A DNA stretch of 64,000 nucleotides from Streptomyces iakyrus (GCF_000717055.1 NZ_JNXI01000018.1:1-64000); one strand, 5' to 3'. Shown: positions 1 through 9,353, counted from the stretch's first letter. Notes: generated by a model from the letters alone, not told the origin. Translations and numbers: made by a program.

Positions 1-59
1 GGGCGGGTTCGGGGGCGTGGCGGGGTGCCGTCGCCGGCTCGGGGTCTGTCGGCGCTGCT

Positions 60-1259
60 GTGGGGCGAGGGAGTGGTGGTGCCGGTTCCGCTCGTGTGGC
101 GTCGGGGCGGCGTGAGGTCAGAGCTGCCACGGCGCCGGGGACCCGGCCTGGGGACAGGTCCGCCGCGGCCCCCGTCGCCCGGCGGGGTTCCGGCGCCGTC
201 CCGGGCGGGCGGTACGCGGCGGCCGCCGGCGTCCCCGGCGGGTGGTCCGGGCGAGGCCGCAGGCCCTGGTACCGGACCCGCGCCTACCGGCTGACCCGGA
301 CGGTCGTGGTGGCCGTCTCGGTGCTGCTCGTGGCCGGGGTCTGCTGGGACCGGGGCGAAGAGCCCGGCTCAACCGTCACGGCCCTCCCGCGGGACTTCAC
401 GCCGGCCGCCCACCCGGCCGGCTCCGGCATGGGCATCGCTGCCCTGCCCCACTCCTCCGGCCCCGACGCGGCCGCCTCGCCGGGAGCCCCCGGCGCCCGC
501 ACCGGCACCGCCGCCCTCCCCCCGGCCCACTCCACCACCCCCGGCCCGCGCACCGGCCCGCCCCGGACACCGGCGCCCCCCTCGGCCACGCCCCGCCCCC
601 GGGGCCCCGCCACCAACCGCCCCGCCAGCAACGGCCCCCGCACCACCCCCGATACCTCCGCCCCAGGGCCCCGCAACGGCGCCCCCGTCGCGCCGCCGCA
701 CAACCGTCCCGCGGCCGCCACCCCGCGCCCCGCCCCTCCCAAGCCCGCCGCCCGCGCCCCCGCCGTCCGGAAGCCCCATCGCCCGGCCGGTCTGCGCCCC
801 CTGCCCCGTTCCCGGGCCACCCGGCTCCTCATCCCCTACCTCCGCCTCGACGCCCCGGTCATGGACCTCGGCCTCGACCGCGACCGCCGCCTCACCGCGC
901 CGCCGGACGACGACCCCAAGCTCGTCGGCTGGTACCGGCACGGCGCCTCACCCGGCGAGCAGGGCACCGCCGTGGCCGTGGGGCATCTGGACACGGACAG
1001 TGGGCCCGCCGTCTTCGCGGGGCTGACCGAGCTGGAGCGGGGCCGGATCGTCAAGGCCCGCCGCGCCGACGGGCGCATCGCCGTCTACACGGTCGACAAG
1101 ATCAAGTCGTACGAGAAGGCGGACTTCCCCAGCCAGGAGGTGTACGGCGCCCGGGGCCGCCCCGAGCTGCGTCTGATCACCTGCGGCGGCAGCTACGACC
1201 GCAGGAAGGGCTACTCCGGCAACGTGGTCGTCTTCGCCCACCTCACCGGCATCCGCTGA
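60..1259 (+). CDS. Class F sortase, N-terminus uncertain
   Basis: Membrane-anchored cysteine transpeptidase of the class F sortase family, expected to act on the outer face of the membrane on secreted substrates that are not known here. A single membrane segment (about residues 80-97, RTVVVAVSVLLVAGVCW) is followed by a long Pro/Ala/Thr-rich linker and a sortase domain from about residue 250. His309 (AVGHLDT), Cys375 (LITCGG) and Arg381/382 just after it fit the catalytic triad. The frame is open to the left edge of the window, so the GTG at 60, the GTG at 96 or a start outside the window are all possible; residues before the membrane helix are the least certain part. No sortase substrate gene lies beside it. 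Confidence 0.8.
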   Translation: MGRGSGGAGSARVASGRREVRAATAPGTRPGDRSAAAPVARRGSGAVPGGRYAAAAGVPGGWSGRGRRPWYRTRAYRLTRTVVVAVSVLLVAGVCWDRGEEPGSTVTALPRDFTPAAHPAGSGMGIAALPHSSGPDAAASPGAPGARTGTAALPPAHSTTPGPRTGPPRTPAPPSATPRPRGPATNRPASNGPRTTPDTSAPGPRNGAPVAPPHNRPAAATPRPAPPKPAARAPAVRKPHRPAGLRPLPRSRATRLLIPYLRLDAPVMDLGLDRDRRLTAPPDDDPKLVGWYRHGASPGEQGTAVAVGHLDTDSGPAVFAGLTELERGRIVKARRADGRIAVYTVDKIKSYEKADFPSQEVYGARGRPELRLITCGGSYDRRKGYSGNVVVFAHLTGIR

Positions 1260-1357
1260 ACCGGGCCGTCCGCCTTCTCACCAGATGGACGGAAGCCCCC
1301 GATCTTGTCCGGTGCCTTCCCCAGCCCGCACACATTCCGTTAACTTCCGTGACCCAC

Positions 1358-1382
1358 AGCCCCGTACGACCCGCACGGGGCT
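1358..1382 (+). terminator. Hairpin between sortase and ABC ATPase genes
   Basis: Perfect 8-bp stem AGCCCCGT / ACGGGGCT with a 9-base loop, followed by TTT. It lies 98 bases after the sortase stop and 47 before the next start, so it is most likely the sortase terminator; a leader attenuator for the next gene cannot be excluded. Confidence 0.6.
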
Positions 1383-1429
1383 TTCGACCGCGGAGCACCA
1401 GCGCCCTGAAGACCCCTCGGGGGCACCTC

Positions 1430-2764
1430 ATGACACGCGCCATCTCCCTGCACGACGTGAGCAAGGCCTACCCGCGCGGCCCCCGCGTGGTGGACCGGCT
1501 GTCGCTGGACATCTCGCCCGGCGAGTTCCTCGTGCTGCTCGGGCCGTCCGGCTGCGGCAAGTCCACCGTGCTCAGAATGATCGCCGGGCTGGAGGAGATC
1601 GACGAGGGCAGACTGCTGCTCGACGGCGAGTACGCCAACGACCTGCCGCCGTCCGGCCGGGACATGGCGATGGTCTTCCAGAACTTCGCCCTCTACCCGA
1701 ACATGACCAGCCGCGCCAACATCGGCTTCCCGCTGCGCATCGAGGCCCCGGGCACGGACCCCCGCCCCCGCGTCGACGCCACCGCCCGCATGCTCGGCAT
1801 CGAGGACCTCTTGGACCGCCTGCCCGGCCAGCTCTCCGGCGGCGAACGCCAGCGCGTGGCGATGGGCCGGGCCATCGCCCGCCATCCCTCCGCCTTCCTC
1901 ATGGACGAGCCGCTGTCCAACCTCGACGCCAAGCTCCGCACCCATCTGCGGGCCGAGATATCCCGCCTCACCCAGGAACTGGGCGTCACCACGATCTACG
2001 TCACCCACGACCAGGCCGAGGCCATGTCGCTCGGCGACCGGGTCGCCGTGCTGCGCGGCGGCGTCCTCCAACAGGTCGACAGCCCGCGCGCGGTCTACGC
2101 GCTGCCCCGCAACGTCTTCGTCGCCGCCTTCATCGGCACCCCGCGCATCAACCTGCTGCGCGGCCTGGTGCGGGCACCGCTCGACGGGGCGATGACCATC
2201 AGCCTCGGCAAGCAGTTCCTCCGCCTGCCCGAACCGCTCTCCCTGGACCACCAGTTGCTGCGGGTCCAGCAAGGGCGCGAGGTCATCGTGGGCCTGCGCT
2301 CGGAGGCCGTCAGGATCGCGAAGCACAGCGCGGCCCGCCCCGGCGAGGTGCCGATCACCGGCCTGGTCGAGCACGTGGAGTTCCAGGGGCACGAGATCCT
2401 GGTCCACTTCAACACCGGCTCCAGCCCCGCGGTCGTCCCCGACCTCGAAGCCCCGCGCCCCCGGCCCGGCCGCCCCGCGCGGCGGCGCCGCCGCGACGGC
2501 TCGGTCCTCACGAGGCTCCGGGAGCGGTCCGGGGCCGGGCGGGCCGGACCCGTGATCGCCCTGGACCACCCGGAGGCCCCCGCCCCCACGACCGCCGAAG
2601 CACGCCTGCCCGGCGACCTCATCGTCCGCACCACCCCGGACCTGGCCCTCCGGCACGGCATGCAGGTACCGCTCCTCGTGGACCTCGCCCACCTCTTCGT
2701 CTTCGACCAGCACGGCGACCGGATCTGTCCGCACCCGGACCGCCTGCCCGACCTGGGGGAGTGA
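1430..2764 (+). CDS. ABC transporter ATP-binding protein, MalK/UgpC/MsiK type
   Basis: Cytoplasmic ATPase subunit of the carbohydrate-importer (CUT1) class. It has Walker A GPSGCGKST (residues 38-46), the ABC signature LSGGERQR (135-142), Walker B FLMDEPLSNLD, the switch YVTHDQAEAM, and a C-terminal regulatory TOBE-like region. At 444 aa it is longer than typical MsiK proteins (about 375-380 aa). The extra length includes an Arg/Pro-rich insertion near residues 342-378 (PARRRRRDGS) inside the C-terminal domain. No permease or solute-binding gene is adjacent, so it probably energises importers encoded elsewhere, as MsiK does. The ATG at 1430 is chosen because homology begins there (MTRAISLHDVSKAY); the open frame extends far upstream but is non-coding shadow of the sortase. 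Confidence 0.85.
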   Translation: MTRAISLHDVSKAYPRGPRVVDRLSLDISPGEFLVLLGPSGCGKSTVLRMIAGLEEIDEGRLLLDGEYANDLPPSGRDMAMVFQNFALYPNMTSRANIGFPLRIEAPGTDPRPRVDATARMLGIEDLLDRLPGQLSGGERQRVAMGRAIARHPSAFLMDEPLSNLDAKLRTHLRAEISRLTQELGVTTIYVTHDQAEAMSLGDRVAVLRGGVLQQVDSPRAVYALPRNVFVAAFIGTPRINLLRGLVRAPLDGAMTISLGKQFLRLPEPLSLDHQLLRVQQGREVIVGLRSEAVRIAKHSAARPGEVPITGLVEHVEFQGHEILVHFNTGSSPAVVPDLEAPRPRPGRPARRRRRDGSVLTRLRERSGAGRAGPVIALDHPEAPAPTTAEARLPGDLIVRTTPDLALRHGMQVPLLVDLAHLFVFDQHGDRICPHPDRLPDLGE

Positions 2765-2827
2765 GGAGCGGCACAGCCGGACGCGGCCGTCCGCGTGCTC
2801 TGATGACCGGTGGTGTCTGGCGCCAGA

Positions 2828-2846
2828 AAACTATCGTCGCTAGTTT
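2828..2846. promoter_or_regulatory. TetR-type operator candidate, family 1
   Basis: AAACTATCGTCGCTAGTTT is a 19-bp imperfect palindrome (outer arms AAACTA/TAGTTT exact) 39 bp before the aldehyde dehydrogenase start. It matches the palindrome at 9380-9398 at 14 of 19 positions; that one sits between a tetR gene and its divergent neighbour. A shared regulator is inferred. Confidence 0.6.
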
Positions 2847-2885
2847 ATGTGTCGGACGACGACGCCCCGCCCCGGAGGAAGCGCG

Positions 2886-4274
2886 ATGAAGGCACACGAC
2901 GGCATGTACATCGACGGCGCCTGGCGCCCCGCCGCCGGCCAGGACGTGATCGAGGTCGTGAACCCGGTCGACGAGCAGGTCATCGGCACGGTCCCGGCGG
3001 GCACCGCCGAGGACGTCGACGCCGCCGTACGGGCCGCCCGCGCCGCCCTGCCGGGCTGGGCCACGACCCCGCCCGCCGAGCGCGCGGCGCGCCTGGCCGC
3101 CCTGCGGGACGTGCTCGTGACCCGCGCGGACGAGATCGCCGAGACCGTCACGGCCGAACTCGGCTCCCCGCTGAAGTTCTCGCAGGCCGTCCACGCGGGC
3201 GTGCCGGTCGCGGTGGCGGGCTCGTACGCCGAGCTGGCGGCCGTGTACGCCTTCGAGGAGAAGACCGGCAACTCGGTCGTGCACCACGAGCCGGTCGGTG
3301 TCGTGGCCGCGATCACGCCCTGGAACTACCCGCTGCACCAGATCGTCGCCAAGGTCGCCCCGGCCCTCGCGGCCGGCTGCACGGTCGTGGTGAAGCCCGC
3401 CGAGGACACCCCCCTGGTCGCCCGGCTGTTCGCCGACGCGGTGCACGAAGCCGGAATCCCGGCGGGCGTCTTCAACCTGGTCACCGGCCTCGGCCCGGTC
3501 GCGGGGCAAGCCCTCGCCGAACACCCCGGTGTCGACCTGGTCTCCTTCACCGGCTCCACCGCCGTGGGCCGGCAGATCGCCGCGATCGCCGCCGGGCAGG
3601 TCAAGAAGGTCGCCCTCGAACTCGGCGGCAAGTCCGCCAACGTCATCCTCCCGAGCGCCGACCTGGCCAAGGCGGTCAACGTCGGGGTCGCCAACGTCAT
3701 GTCCAACTCCGGGCAGACATGCAGCGCCTGGACACGGATGCTGGTCCACCGCGACCAGTACGACGAAGCCGTCGGGCTCGCCGCTGCCGCCGCCGCCAAG
3801 TACGGCGAGCGCATCGGCCCGGTCGTCAACGCCAAGCAGCGGGACCGGGTCCGCGGCTACATCGAGAAGGGCGTGGCGGAAGGCGCCCGCCTGGTCGCGG
3901 GCGGCCCCGAAGCCCCCAGCGACCAGGGCTACTTCATTGCCCCGACCGTCTTCGCGGACGTCACCGAGGACATGACCATCGCGCAGGAGGAGATCTTCGG
4001 CCCTGTCCTGTCGATCCTGAGGTACGAGGACGAGGAAGATGCCCTGCGCATCGCCAACGGCACGGTGTACGGGCTCGCCGGCGCCGTCTGGGCCGGCGAC
4101 GAGGCCGAGGCGGTGGCCTTCGCACGCCGCATGGAGACCGGACAGGTCGACATCAACGGCGGCCGCTTCAATCCCCTCGCCCCCTTCGGCGGCTACAAGC
4201 AGTCCGGTGTGGGCCGCGAACTCGGCGTGCACGGACTGGCCGAGTACCTCCAGACCAAGTCCCTCCAGTTCTAG
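2886..4274 (+). CDS. Aldehyde dehydrogenase family protein, NAD(P)-dependent
   Basis: Oxidises an aldehyde to the acid with NAD(P); the substrate is not identifiable from sequence. It is 462 aa, the normal family length. Landmarks are TPWNYPL (cofactor entry), [10 protein letters not shown] (nucleotide binding), general-base Glu245 in LELGG, nucleophile Cys279 in NSGQTCSAW, and the C-terminal PFGGYKQSG motif. The ATG at 2886 follows a strong GGAGGAAG ribosome site; an in-frame upstream ATG lacks one. It is the first gene of a two-gene operon with the zinc alcohol dehydrogenase 22 bp downstream, suggesting an alcohol-aldehyde-acid sequence. The operator candidate at 2828-2846 suggests TetR control. 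Confidence 0.92.
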   Translation: MKAHDGMYIDGAWRPAAGQDVIEVVNPVDEQVIGTVPAGTAEDVDAAVRAARAALPGWATTPPAERAARLAALRDVLVTRADEIAETVTAELGSPLKFSQAVHAGVPVAVAGSYAELAAVYAFEEKTGNSVVHHEPVGVVAAITPWNYPLHQIVAKVAPALAAGCTVVVKPAEDTPLVARLFADAVHEAGIPAGVFNLVTGLGPVAGQALAEHPGVDLVSFTGSTAVGRQIAAIAAGQVKKVALELGGKSANVILPSADLAKAVNVGVANVMSNSGQTCSAWTRMLVHRDQYDEAVGLAAAAAAKYGERIGPVVNAKQRDRVRGYIEKGVAEGARLVAGGPEAPSDQGYFIAPTVFADVTEDMTIAQEEIFGPVLSILRYEDEEDALRIANGTVYGLAGAVWAGDEAEAVAFARRMETGQVDINGGRFNPLAPFGGYKQSGVGRELGVHGLAEYLQTKSLQF

Positions 4275-4296
4275 AAACAGGGGAGTCCCTTCCGTC

Positions 4297-5379
4297 ATGG
4301 CTGTCCGCGCCGCCGTCCTGCCCGCCATCGGCTCCCCGCTGGAGATCACCGGCATCGACCTGCCCGGCCCCGGACCCGGCCAGGTCCGCGTCCGGCTCGC
4401 CGCCGCCGGGGTCTGCCACTCCGACCTGTCCCTGTCCGACGGCACCATGCGCGTGCCCGTCCCGGCCGTCCTCGGGCACGAGGGGGCCGGCACGGTCGTC
4501 TCCGTCGGGGAGGGCGTCGACCACGTCTCACCCGGTGACGGCGTCGTCCTCAACTGGGCCCCCTCCTGCGGCGCCTGCCACGCCTGCTCGCTCGGCGAGG
4601 TGTGGCTGTGCGCCAACGCCCTCAGCGGCGCCGCCGACGTCTACGCCCGCACCGCCGACGGCACCGACCTCCACCCCGGCCTGAACGTCGCCGCGTTCGC
4701 CGAGGAGACGGTCGTCTCCGCCTCCTGCGTGCTGCCCGTCCCCGACGGCGTCCCGCTCACGGACGCGGCCCTGCTCGGCTGCGCCGTCCTCACCGGCTAC
4801 GGCGCCGTCCACCACTCGGCCCGGGTCCGGCAGGGCGAGACCGTCGCGGTGTTCGGCGTCGGGGGAGTGGGCCTCGCCGCCCTCCAGGCCGCCCGGATCG
4901 CGGGCGCCTCGAAGATCGTCGCGGTGGACGTGTCCGCCGAGAAGGAGGAGCTGGCCAGGGCGGCCGGCGCCACCGGCTACGTCGTCGCCTCCGACACCAC
5001 AGCCCGCGAGATCCGCGGCCTCACCGGCAAGCAGGGCGTCGACGTCGCCGTGGAGTGCGCCGGCCGCGCGGTGACCATCCGCACGGCCTGGGACTCCACC
5101 CGCCGTGGCGGCCGCACCACGGTCGTCGGCATCGGTGGCAAGGACCAGCAGGTCACCTTCAACGCCCTGGAGATCTTCCACTGGGGCCGCACCCTCTCCG
5201 GCTGTGTCTACGGCAACTGCGACCCGGCCCGGGACCTCCCCGTCCTGGCCGGACACGTCCGGGCGGGCCGCCTCGACCTGAGCGCGCTGGTGACGGAACG
5301 CATCTCACTGGACGGCATCCCGGCGGCCTTCGAGAACATGCTGGCGGGCAAGGGCGGCCGGGCCCTGGTCGTCTTCTAA
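4297..5379 (+). CDS. Zinc-dependent alcohol dehydrogenase, class III-like
   Basis: Medium-chain NAD-dependent dehydrogenase, 360 aa. Catalytic zinc ligands are Cys40 (GVCHSD), His61 (LGHEGAG) and Cys162 (LGCAVLTG). The structural-zinc loop has four cysteines (CGACHACSLGEVWLC), and the Rossmann motif is GVGGVGLAAL. The overall pattern (VVLNWAP before the structural zinc loop, GCVYGNCDPARD near the end) resembles the actinobacterial class III group that includes mycothiol-dependent formaldehyde/nitrosothiol reductases, though specificity cannot be assigned. It probably works with the aldehyde dehydrogenase 22 bp upstream. A strong hairpin follows the stop codon. Confidence 0.9.
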   Translation: MAVRAAVLPAIGSPLEITGIDLPGPGPGQVRVRLAAAGVCHSDLSLSDGTMRVPVPAVLGHEGAGTVVSVGEGVDHVSPGDGVVLNWAPSCGACHACSLGEVWLCANALSGAADVYARTADGTDLHPGLNVAAFAEETVVSASCVLPVPDGVPLTDAALLGCAVLTGYGAVHHSARVRQGETVAVFGVGGVGLAALQAARIAGASKIVAVDVSAEKEELARAAGATGYVVASDTTAREIRGLTGKQGVDVAVECAGRAVTIRTAWDSTRRGGRTTVVGIGGKDQQVTFNALEIFHWGRTLSGCVYGNCDPARDLPVLAGHVRAGRLDLSALVTERISLDGIPAAFENMLAGKGGRALVVF

Positions 5380-5397
5380 GGCCCGAATCGTCCGGTA

Positions 5398-5421
5398 CCC
5401 CGGCCTCCCGCGAGGCCGGGG
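5398..5421 (+). terminator. Intrinsic-type hairpin after dehydrogenase operon
   Basis: Perfect 10-bp GC stem CCCCGGCCTC / GAGGCCGGGG with loop CCGC, 18 bp after the alcohol dehydrogenase stop and upstream of the next operator. It separates the dehydrogenase operon from the transporter gene. Confidence 0.8.
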
Positions 5422-5488
5422 CCTTCGGCATGCCCGGGCCCGCGGTCGATGCCAAGTACAGGTAAAAGTCCTGGTGCGCGACCCGTTG

Positions 5489-5514
5489 ACGTACATACCG
5501 TCCGGTCAGTACGT
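5489..5514. promoter_or_regulatory. TetR-type operator candidate, family 2
   Basis: A 26-bp dyad with core ATACCGTCCGGTCAGT at 5495-5510, flanked by ACGTAC/GTACGT arms; 20 of 26 positions obey the symmetry. The core closely matches the sites at 20020-20035 and 28852-28869. It lies 59 bp before the MHS transporter start. Confidence 0.6.
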
Positions 5515-5572
5515 TCCCCGGAACTCGAGCCACCCCCCGTTCCGTCCCCAGCACCCCCGGAGCGTGCACCGC

Positions 5573-6934
5573 ATGGACACGGCACCTTCCGCTCAGCCCG
5601 CCACGACCACGCCCGCCGTCGGCAACCGCCGTCGCGTGGCCACCGCGGCGGCGCTCGCCTCGGCCGTCGAGTGGTACGACTACTTCGTCTTCGGCATCGC
5701 CGCCGCCCTCGTACTCGGCGACCTCTACTTCCCCGCAGGCAGCACCACGGCAGGCGTCCTCGCCTCGTTCGCCACCTTCGCTGTCGGCTTCCTCGCCCGG
5801 CCCATCGGCGGCATCGTCGCGGGCCAGCTCGGCGACAAGCGGGGCCGCAAGCCCATGCTGGTCCTCGCGCTCACCCTCATGGGCATCGCCACCACCGGCA
5901 TCGGCCTGCTCCCGACCTACGAGACGATCGGCGTCGCCGCCCCGATCCTGCTGGTCCTCTTCCGCGTGCTCCAGGGCATCGCCGTAGGCGCCCAGTGGGG
6001 CGGCGCGATGCTGATGGCCACCGAGTACGCCCCCGAGGGCAAGCGCGGCATATACGGCAGCTTCGTCCAACTCGGCGTCCCCATCGGCGTGGTGACCGCC
6101 AACACGGTGTTCCTGCTGGCCGGCGCGTTCACCACCGACTCCGAGTTCGCGGCCTGGGCCTGGCGTGTGCCGTTTCTGGTCGGCCTGTTCGTCCTCGTGC
6201 TCGCCTGGTACATACACACTCGCGTCGAGGAGACCCCCGAATTCCGGGAGGCGGAGAAGAAGCTGGCCGAGAAGGAGAAGGTCGAGCAGTCCTCTCCGCT
6301 GCGCACGATCCTGCGCGGCCACCTCGGTACGGTGCTCCTCGCCGGCGGTTCCTTCGCCGTGAACACGGCGACCTTCTACATCATCATCACCGGCGTGCTC
6401 GACTACACGACCCGCGAACTCGGCATGAAGAAGAGCGCCGTCCTCATGGTCTCGCTGTGCATCAGCCTCACCCAGCTGGTGCTGATCCCGGCTGCCGCCG
6501 CGCTCTCCGACAAGTTCGGACGCATCCGGATCTACGCGATCGGCGCGGCCGGCATCGCACTGTGGGCCGTACCGCTCTTCCTGCTGATCGACACCGGCTC
6601 GCTGCTGTGGCTCGCGGTCGGCACGTTCGTCGCCAGCTGCTTCCTGAGCATCATGTACGGCCCCCAGGCCGCCCTGTTCGCCGAGCTGTTCACGCCCGAG
6701 ATGCGCTACACCGGCGCCTCCCTCGGCTACCAGATCGCGGCCGTCGCGGGCGGCGGGCTCGCGCCCTTCATGATGGTGCTGCTCCTGGAGGCGACGGGCA
6801 CGTCGATGGCCGTGTCCGGGTACATCATCGTGCTCTCGGTGATCGCACTCGTGTCGATCAAGATCCTCGCGGACCGGGCCCGTGCGGCAGAGGCGCCGGC
6901 CGAGCCCGAGACGACGTCCGGGTCAGCGAGCTGA
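5573..6934 (+). CDS. MFS transporter, metabolite:H+ symporter (MHS) subfamily
   Basis: Twelve-helix inner-membrane symporter of the MHS group, which imports small organic acids and related metabolites. It is 453 aa. The opening ASAVEWYDYFVFGIAAAL and the loop motif GQLGDKRGRKPM are diagnostic of MHS proteins; the middle loop is acidic/basic (EAEKKLAEKEK). The ATG at 5573 begins conserved sequence, while the frame upstream of it crosses the operator. Its own family-2 operator separates it from the dehydrogenases and suggests co-regulation with the 20 kb and 28 kb catabolic operons, pointing to an organic acid feeding them. Its last 12 bases overlap the convergent DMT gene. Confidence 0.88.
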   Translation: MDTAPSAQPATTTPAVGNRRRVATAAALASAVEWYDYFVFGIAAALVLGDLYFPAGSTTAGVLASFATFAVGFLARPIGGIVAGQLGDKRGRKPMLVLALTLMGIATTGIGLLPTYETIGVAAPILLVLFRVLQGIAVGAQWGGAMLMATEYAPEGKRGIYGSFVQLGVPIGVVTANTVFLLAGAFTTDSEFAAWAWRVPFLVGLFVLVLAWYIHTRVEETPEFREAEKKLAEKEKVEQSSPLRTILRGHLGTVLLAGGSFAVNTATFYIIITGVLDYTTRELGMKKSAVLMVSLCISLTQLVLIPAAAALSDKFGRIRIYAIGAAGIALWAVPLFLLIDTGSLLWLAVGTFVASCFLSIMYGPQAALFAELFTPEMRYTGASLGYQIAAVAGGGLAPFMMVLLLEATGTSMAVSGYIIVLSVIALVSIKILADRARAAEAPAEPETTSGSAS

Positions 6935-7894
6935 GTCCCCGGCCTGCTCGGGCCGCGGCTCCGGAACCGCTCCCGGAGCCGCGACCCGGGCCGCGGCCCC
7001 CGACCGCGACCGGGACACCGCCACCCCGGCCAGGCACAGCACCCCGCCCACCAGCGTGAGCAGCCCCGGCACCTCGCCGAGGAACAGCCACGACATCAGG
7101 ACGACCAGGGCGGGCGCCGCGTACGTCGTGGCGCCCATCCTGCTCGCGGTCGTCCGGGACAGCGCGTACGCCCACGTCGTGAAGGCGAGGGCGGTCGGGA
7201 AGACGCCCAGGTAGAGCATGTTCAGCGTCGCGGAGGCCGGGGCGTCACCGGCCTCCTGGACGAGCTGCCCCGCGAACGGCAGGCACAGCACCGCGCCGAC
7301 CAGGCACCCGAACGTCGTCACCTGCAACGGGCTCGCCGAGCCCAGCGCCGGCTTCTGCGCCACGACGCCACCGGCGTACGCGACGGCCGCCAGCAGGCAC
7401 AGCACCACCCCGAGCACCGAGGACCCGCCCTCGCCCGACATCGACAGGCCCACCGTCACGGCACCGGCGAACGACACGGCCATCCCCGCCAGCAGCCGCG
7501 GCGGCATCGGGTCGCCGAGCAGCCGCGCACCGAGCAGCGCGATCAGGATCGGCCCGGTGTTCACGACCAGGGCGGCCGTCCCCGCGTCGACCTGCTGCTC
7601 GCCCCAGTTGAGGGCGACCATGTAGAAGCCGAACCACAGCAGCCCCGATATCGCGATTCCCCGCCAGGCCGGGCGCGGCGGCACCCCCTCCCGCCGCAGC
7701 AGGCAGATCACCCCCAGCGTCAGCGCCCCGGCCAGCAGCCGCCCGAGCGCCAGCGCGCCCGGTGAGTACGCGTCACCGGCGCTGCGGATCGAGACGAAGG
7801 CGGACGCCCACAGCACGACGGTGACCGCCGCAGCGCCGGCGGCGAGCAGCTCCGCACGGCGGGCGGGACGGGACGGGGAGGTGTTCGACATCAT
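6923..7894 (-). CDS. EamA/DMT-superfamily transporter
   Basis: Drug/metabolite exporter with ten hydrophobic segments in two EamA repeats (323 aa), for example VVLWASAFVSIRSAG near the N-terminus and ALVVLMSWLFLGEVPGLLTL in the second repeat. The substrate is unknown. The start is one of two adjacent ATGs (7894/7891). It lies 60 bp downstream of the ArsR-family gene on the same strand and is likely co-transcribed with it, so the regulator may control this exporter. The 3' end overlaps the MFS gene tail-to-tail by 12 bp. Confidence 0.85.
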   Translation of the reverse strand: MMSNTSPSRPARRAELLAAGAAAVTVVLWASAFVSIRSAGDAYSPGALALGRLLAGALTLGVICLLRREGVPPRPAWRGIAISGLLWFGFYMVALNWGEQQVDAGTAALVVNTGPILIALLGARLLGDPMPPRLLAGMAVSFAGAVTVGLSMSGEGGSSVLGVVLCLLAAVAYAGGVVAQKPALGSASPLQVTTFGCLVGAVLCLPFAGQLVQEAGDAPASATLNMLYLGVFPTALAFTTWAYALSRTTASRMGATTYAAPALVVLMSWLFLGEVPGLLTLVGGVLCLAGVAVSRSRSGAAARVAAPGAVPEPRPEQAGDSAR

Positions 7895-7954
7895 GCTCCA
7901 GAGGCTAGGAGGGGGAGGGGCCGGGAAGCTCGCGGTTTTCGGACGGCGGCGCGG

Positions 7955-8665
7955 CTACCGCAGTGCCGCCGCCTCCACCCCCAGCAGGTCGAAGAGGGCG
8001 CGTTCCCCGGCCGCCGTCACCTTCACGGCCCGCTCCGAGCCGATGCGCACGCACCAGCCCGTGTCCAGGGCGTGCCGGCACAGCGCAGCGCCCGCGACGC
8101 CCGCGAGATGGGGCCGGCGTCCGGTCCAGTCGAGACAGGCCCGGGCGAGCGGCCGGCGGCTGCGCCGGTCGAGGGCGATGCCGGCCGAGACGAACCACTC
8201 CATCCCCGCGTCGGTGAGCGCGAACCCCGTCTCCTGCTCCAGCAGCCCGCGGGCCGTCAGCGCGTCGGTGACCGCGATGCCGAGCCGCCCGGCGAGATGG
8301 TCGTAGCAGGTGCGGCCCCGGGCCATCGCCGACCCGGCGTTCGACTCCCGCAGGGTGCGCGGCCGTACGGCGGTGCCCGGCGCGACCTGGGCGGCGAGGT
8401 CCTCCAATAGCTGGGCGATCCGGGCGTCGGCCAGCCGGACGTAGCGGTGCCGGCCCTGCCGCTCCTCGGTGAGCAGCCCGCCCGCGACGAGACGGCCCAG
8501 GTGCTCGCTCAGCGTCGAGGCGGCCACCCCAGCGTGCCGTGCCAGCTCGCCGGCGGTCCAGGCCCGGCCGTCGAGCAGCGCCAGCAGGCAGGCGGCCCGG
8601 GTCTCGTCCGCGAACAGCGCGGCGAACCGGGCCAGGGCCGTGGCGCGGGGGTCCCTCGTCGTCAT
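7955..8665 (-). CDS. ArsR-family winged-helix regulator with C-terminal extension
   Basis: Transcription factor of 236 aa. Residues about 10-85 form an ArsR-like winged helix (RAACLLALLDGRAWTAGEL, then HAGVAASTLSEHLGRLVAGG and RHRYVRLAD). The rest is a C-terminal domain with a predicted second winged-helix-like part, absent from classical ~100-aa ArsR proteins. The metal-box motif ELCVCDL is absent, so this is probably not a metal sensor. The ATG at 8665 is preferred to the GTG at 8683. It is followed by the DMT exporter, its probable target. Confidence 0.8.
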   Translation of the reverse strand: MTTRDPRATALARFAALFADETRAACLLALLDGRAWTAGELARHAGVAASTLSEHLGRLVAGGLLTEERQGRHRYVRLADARIAQLLEDLAAQVAPGTAVRPRTLRESNAGSAMARGRTCYDHLAGRLGIAVTDALTARGLLEQETGFALTDAGMEWFVSAGIALDRRSRRPLARACLDWTGRRPHLAGVAGAALCRHALDTGWCVRIGSERAVKVTAAGERALFDLLGVEAAALR

Positions 8666-8708
8666 GTCCCCAGCATGGGACACGGACGGTTCGGGGGTCG
8701 CCGAAGCG

Positions 8709-9353
8709 TCACCGCGCCGGGTGCCGCACCTGCTCGTACTGCCGCGCCAGCCCGTCCAGCAGAGCCGTCAGACCGGTCTCGAAAGCGCGCTCGTCGATCT
8801 TCTCCTGCTGCTCGGCGAGGCGGTGGGCCTGCTGGAGGTGGGGATAGTCGGCGGGGTCGTAGGCGCTCGCGTCGTCCACGAACCCCCCGGCGAAGGAGCC
8901 GAGGGCGGAGCCCATGACGAAGTAGCGCATCAGCGCGCCGATGGATGTGGCCTGCGCGGGCGGCCAGCCCGCGGCGACCATCGCGCCGTAGACGGCGTCC
9001 GCGAGGCGCAGTCCGGCCGGGCGGCGGCCGGGGCCGCGGGCCAGCACCGGGACGATGTTCGGGTGGTCGCGCAGGGCGGTCCGGTAGGAGACGGCCCAGT
9101 CGTGCAGCGCGGTCCGCCAGTCCCGGCCGTCCTGGAACATCGACAGGTCCACCTGGCCGCTCACCGAGTCGGCGACCGCCTCCAGGATCTCGTCCTTGGT
9201 GCGGAAGTGGTTGTACAGCGAGGGCCCGCTGACCCCCAGTTCGGCGGCGAGCCGCCGCGTGGAGACGGCGGCCAGGCCCTCCGCGTCCACGAGCGCGCGG
9301 GCCGTCTCGACGATCCGGTCGGTGCTGAGCAAGGGCTTGCGCGGTCGGGCCAT
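8709..9353 (-). CDS. TetR-family regulator (circuit 1)
   Basis: Dimeric repressor of 214 aa. The N-terminal helix-turn-helix is at about residues 10-56 (STRRLAAELGVSGPSLYNHF), followed by a helical ligand-binding domain of the TetR_C type. It is divergent from the acyl-CoA dehydrogenase gene, with a near-perfect palindrome in the 73-bp gap, the classic autoregulatory layout. A second copy of the palindrome before the aldehyde dehydrogenase operon suggests a wider regulon. The ATG at 9353 is chosen; another ATG lies three codons upstream (9362). The inducer is probably a CoA thioester or related acid, inferred only from targets. Confidence 0.88.
   Translation of the reverse strand: MARPRKPLLSTDRIVETARALVDAEGLAAVSTRRLAAELGVSGPSLYNHFRTKDEILEAVADSVSGQVDLSMFQDGRDWRTALHDWAVSYRTALRDHPNIVPVLARGPGRRPAGLRLADAVYGAMVAAGWPPAQATSIGALMRYFVMGSALGSFAGGFVDDASAYDPADYPHLQQAHRLAEQQEKIDERAFETGLTALLDGLARQYEQVRHPAR

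Noticed and set aside
242..1429. Long open frame upstream of the ABC ATPase start
   Set aside because: It is a shadow of the sortase gene in high-GC DNA; ATPase homology begins only at ATG 1430.
5489..5514. Possibility that the MHS transporter start lies at 5474
   Set aside because: That start would place the operator inside the coding region; conserved sequence begins after ATG 5573.
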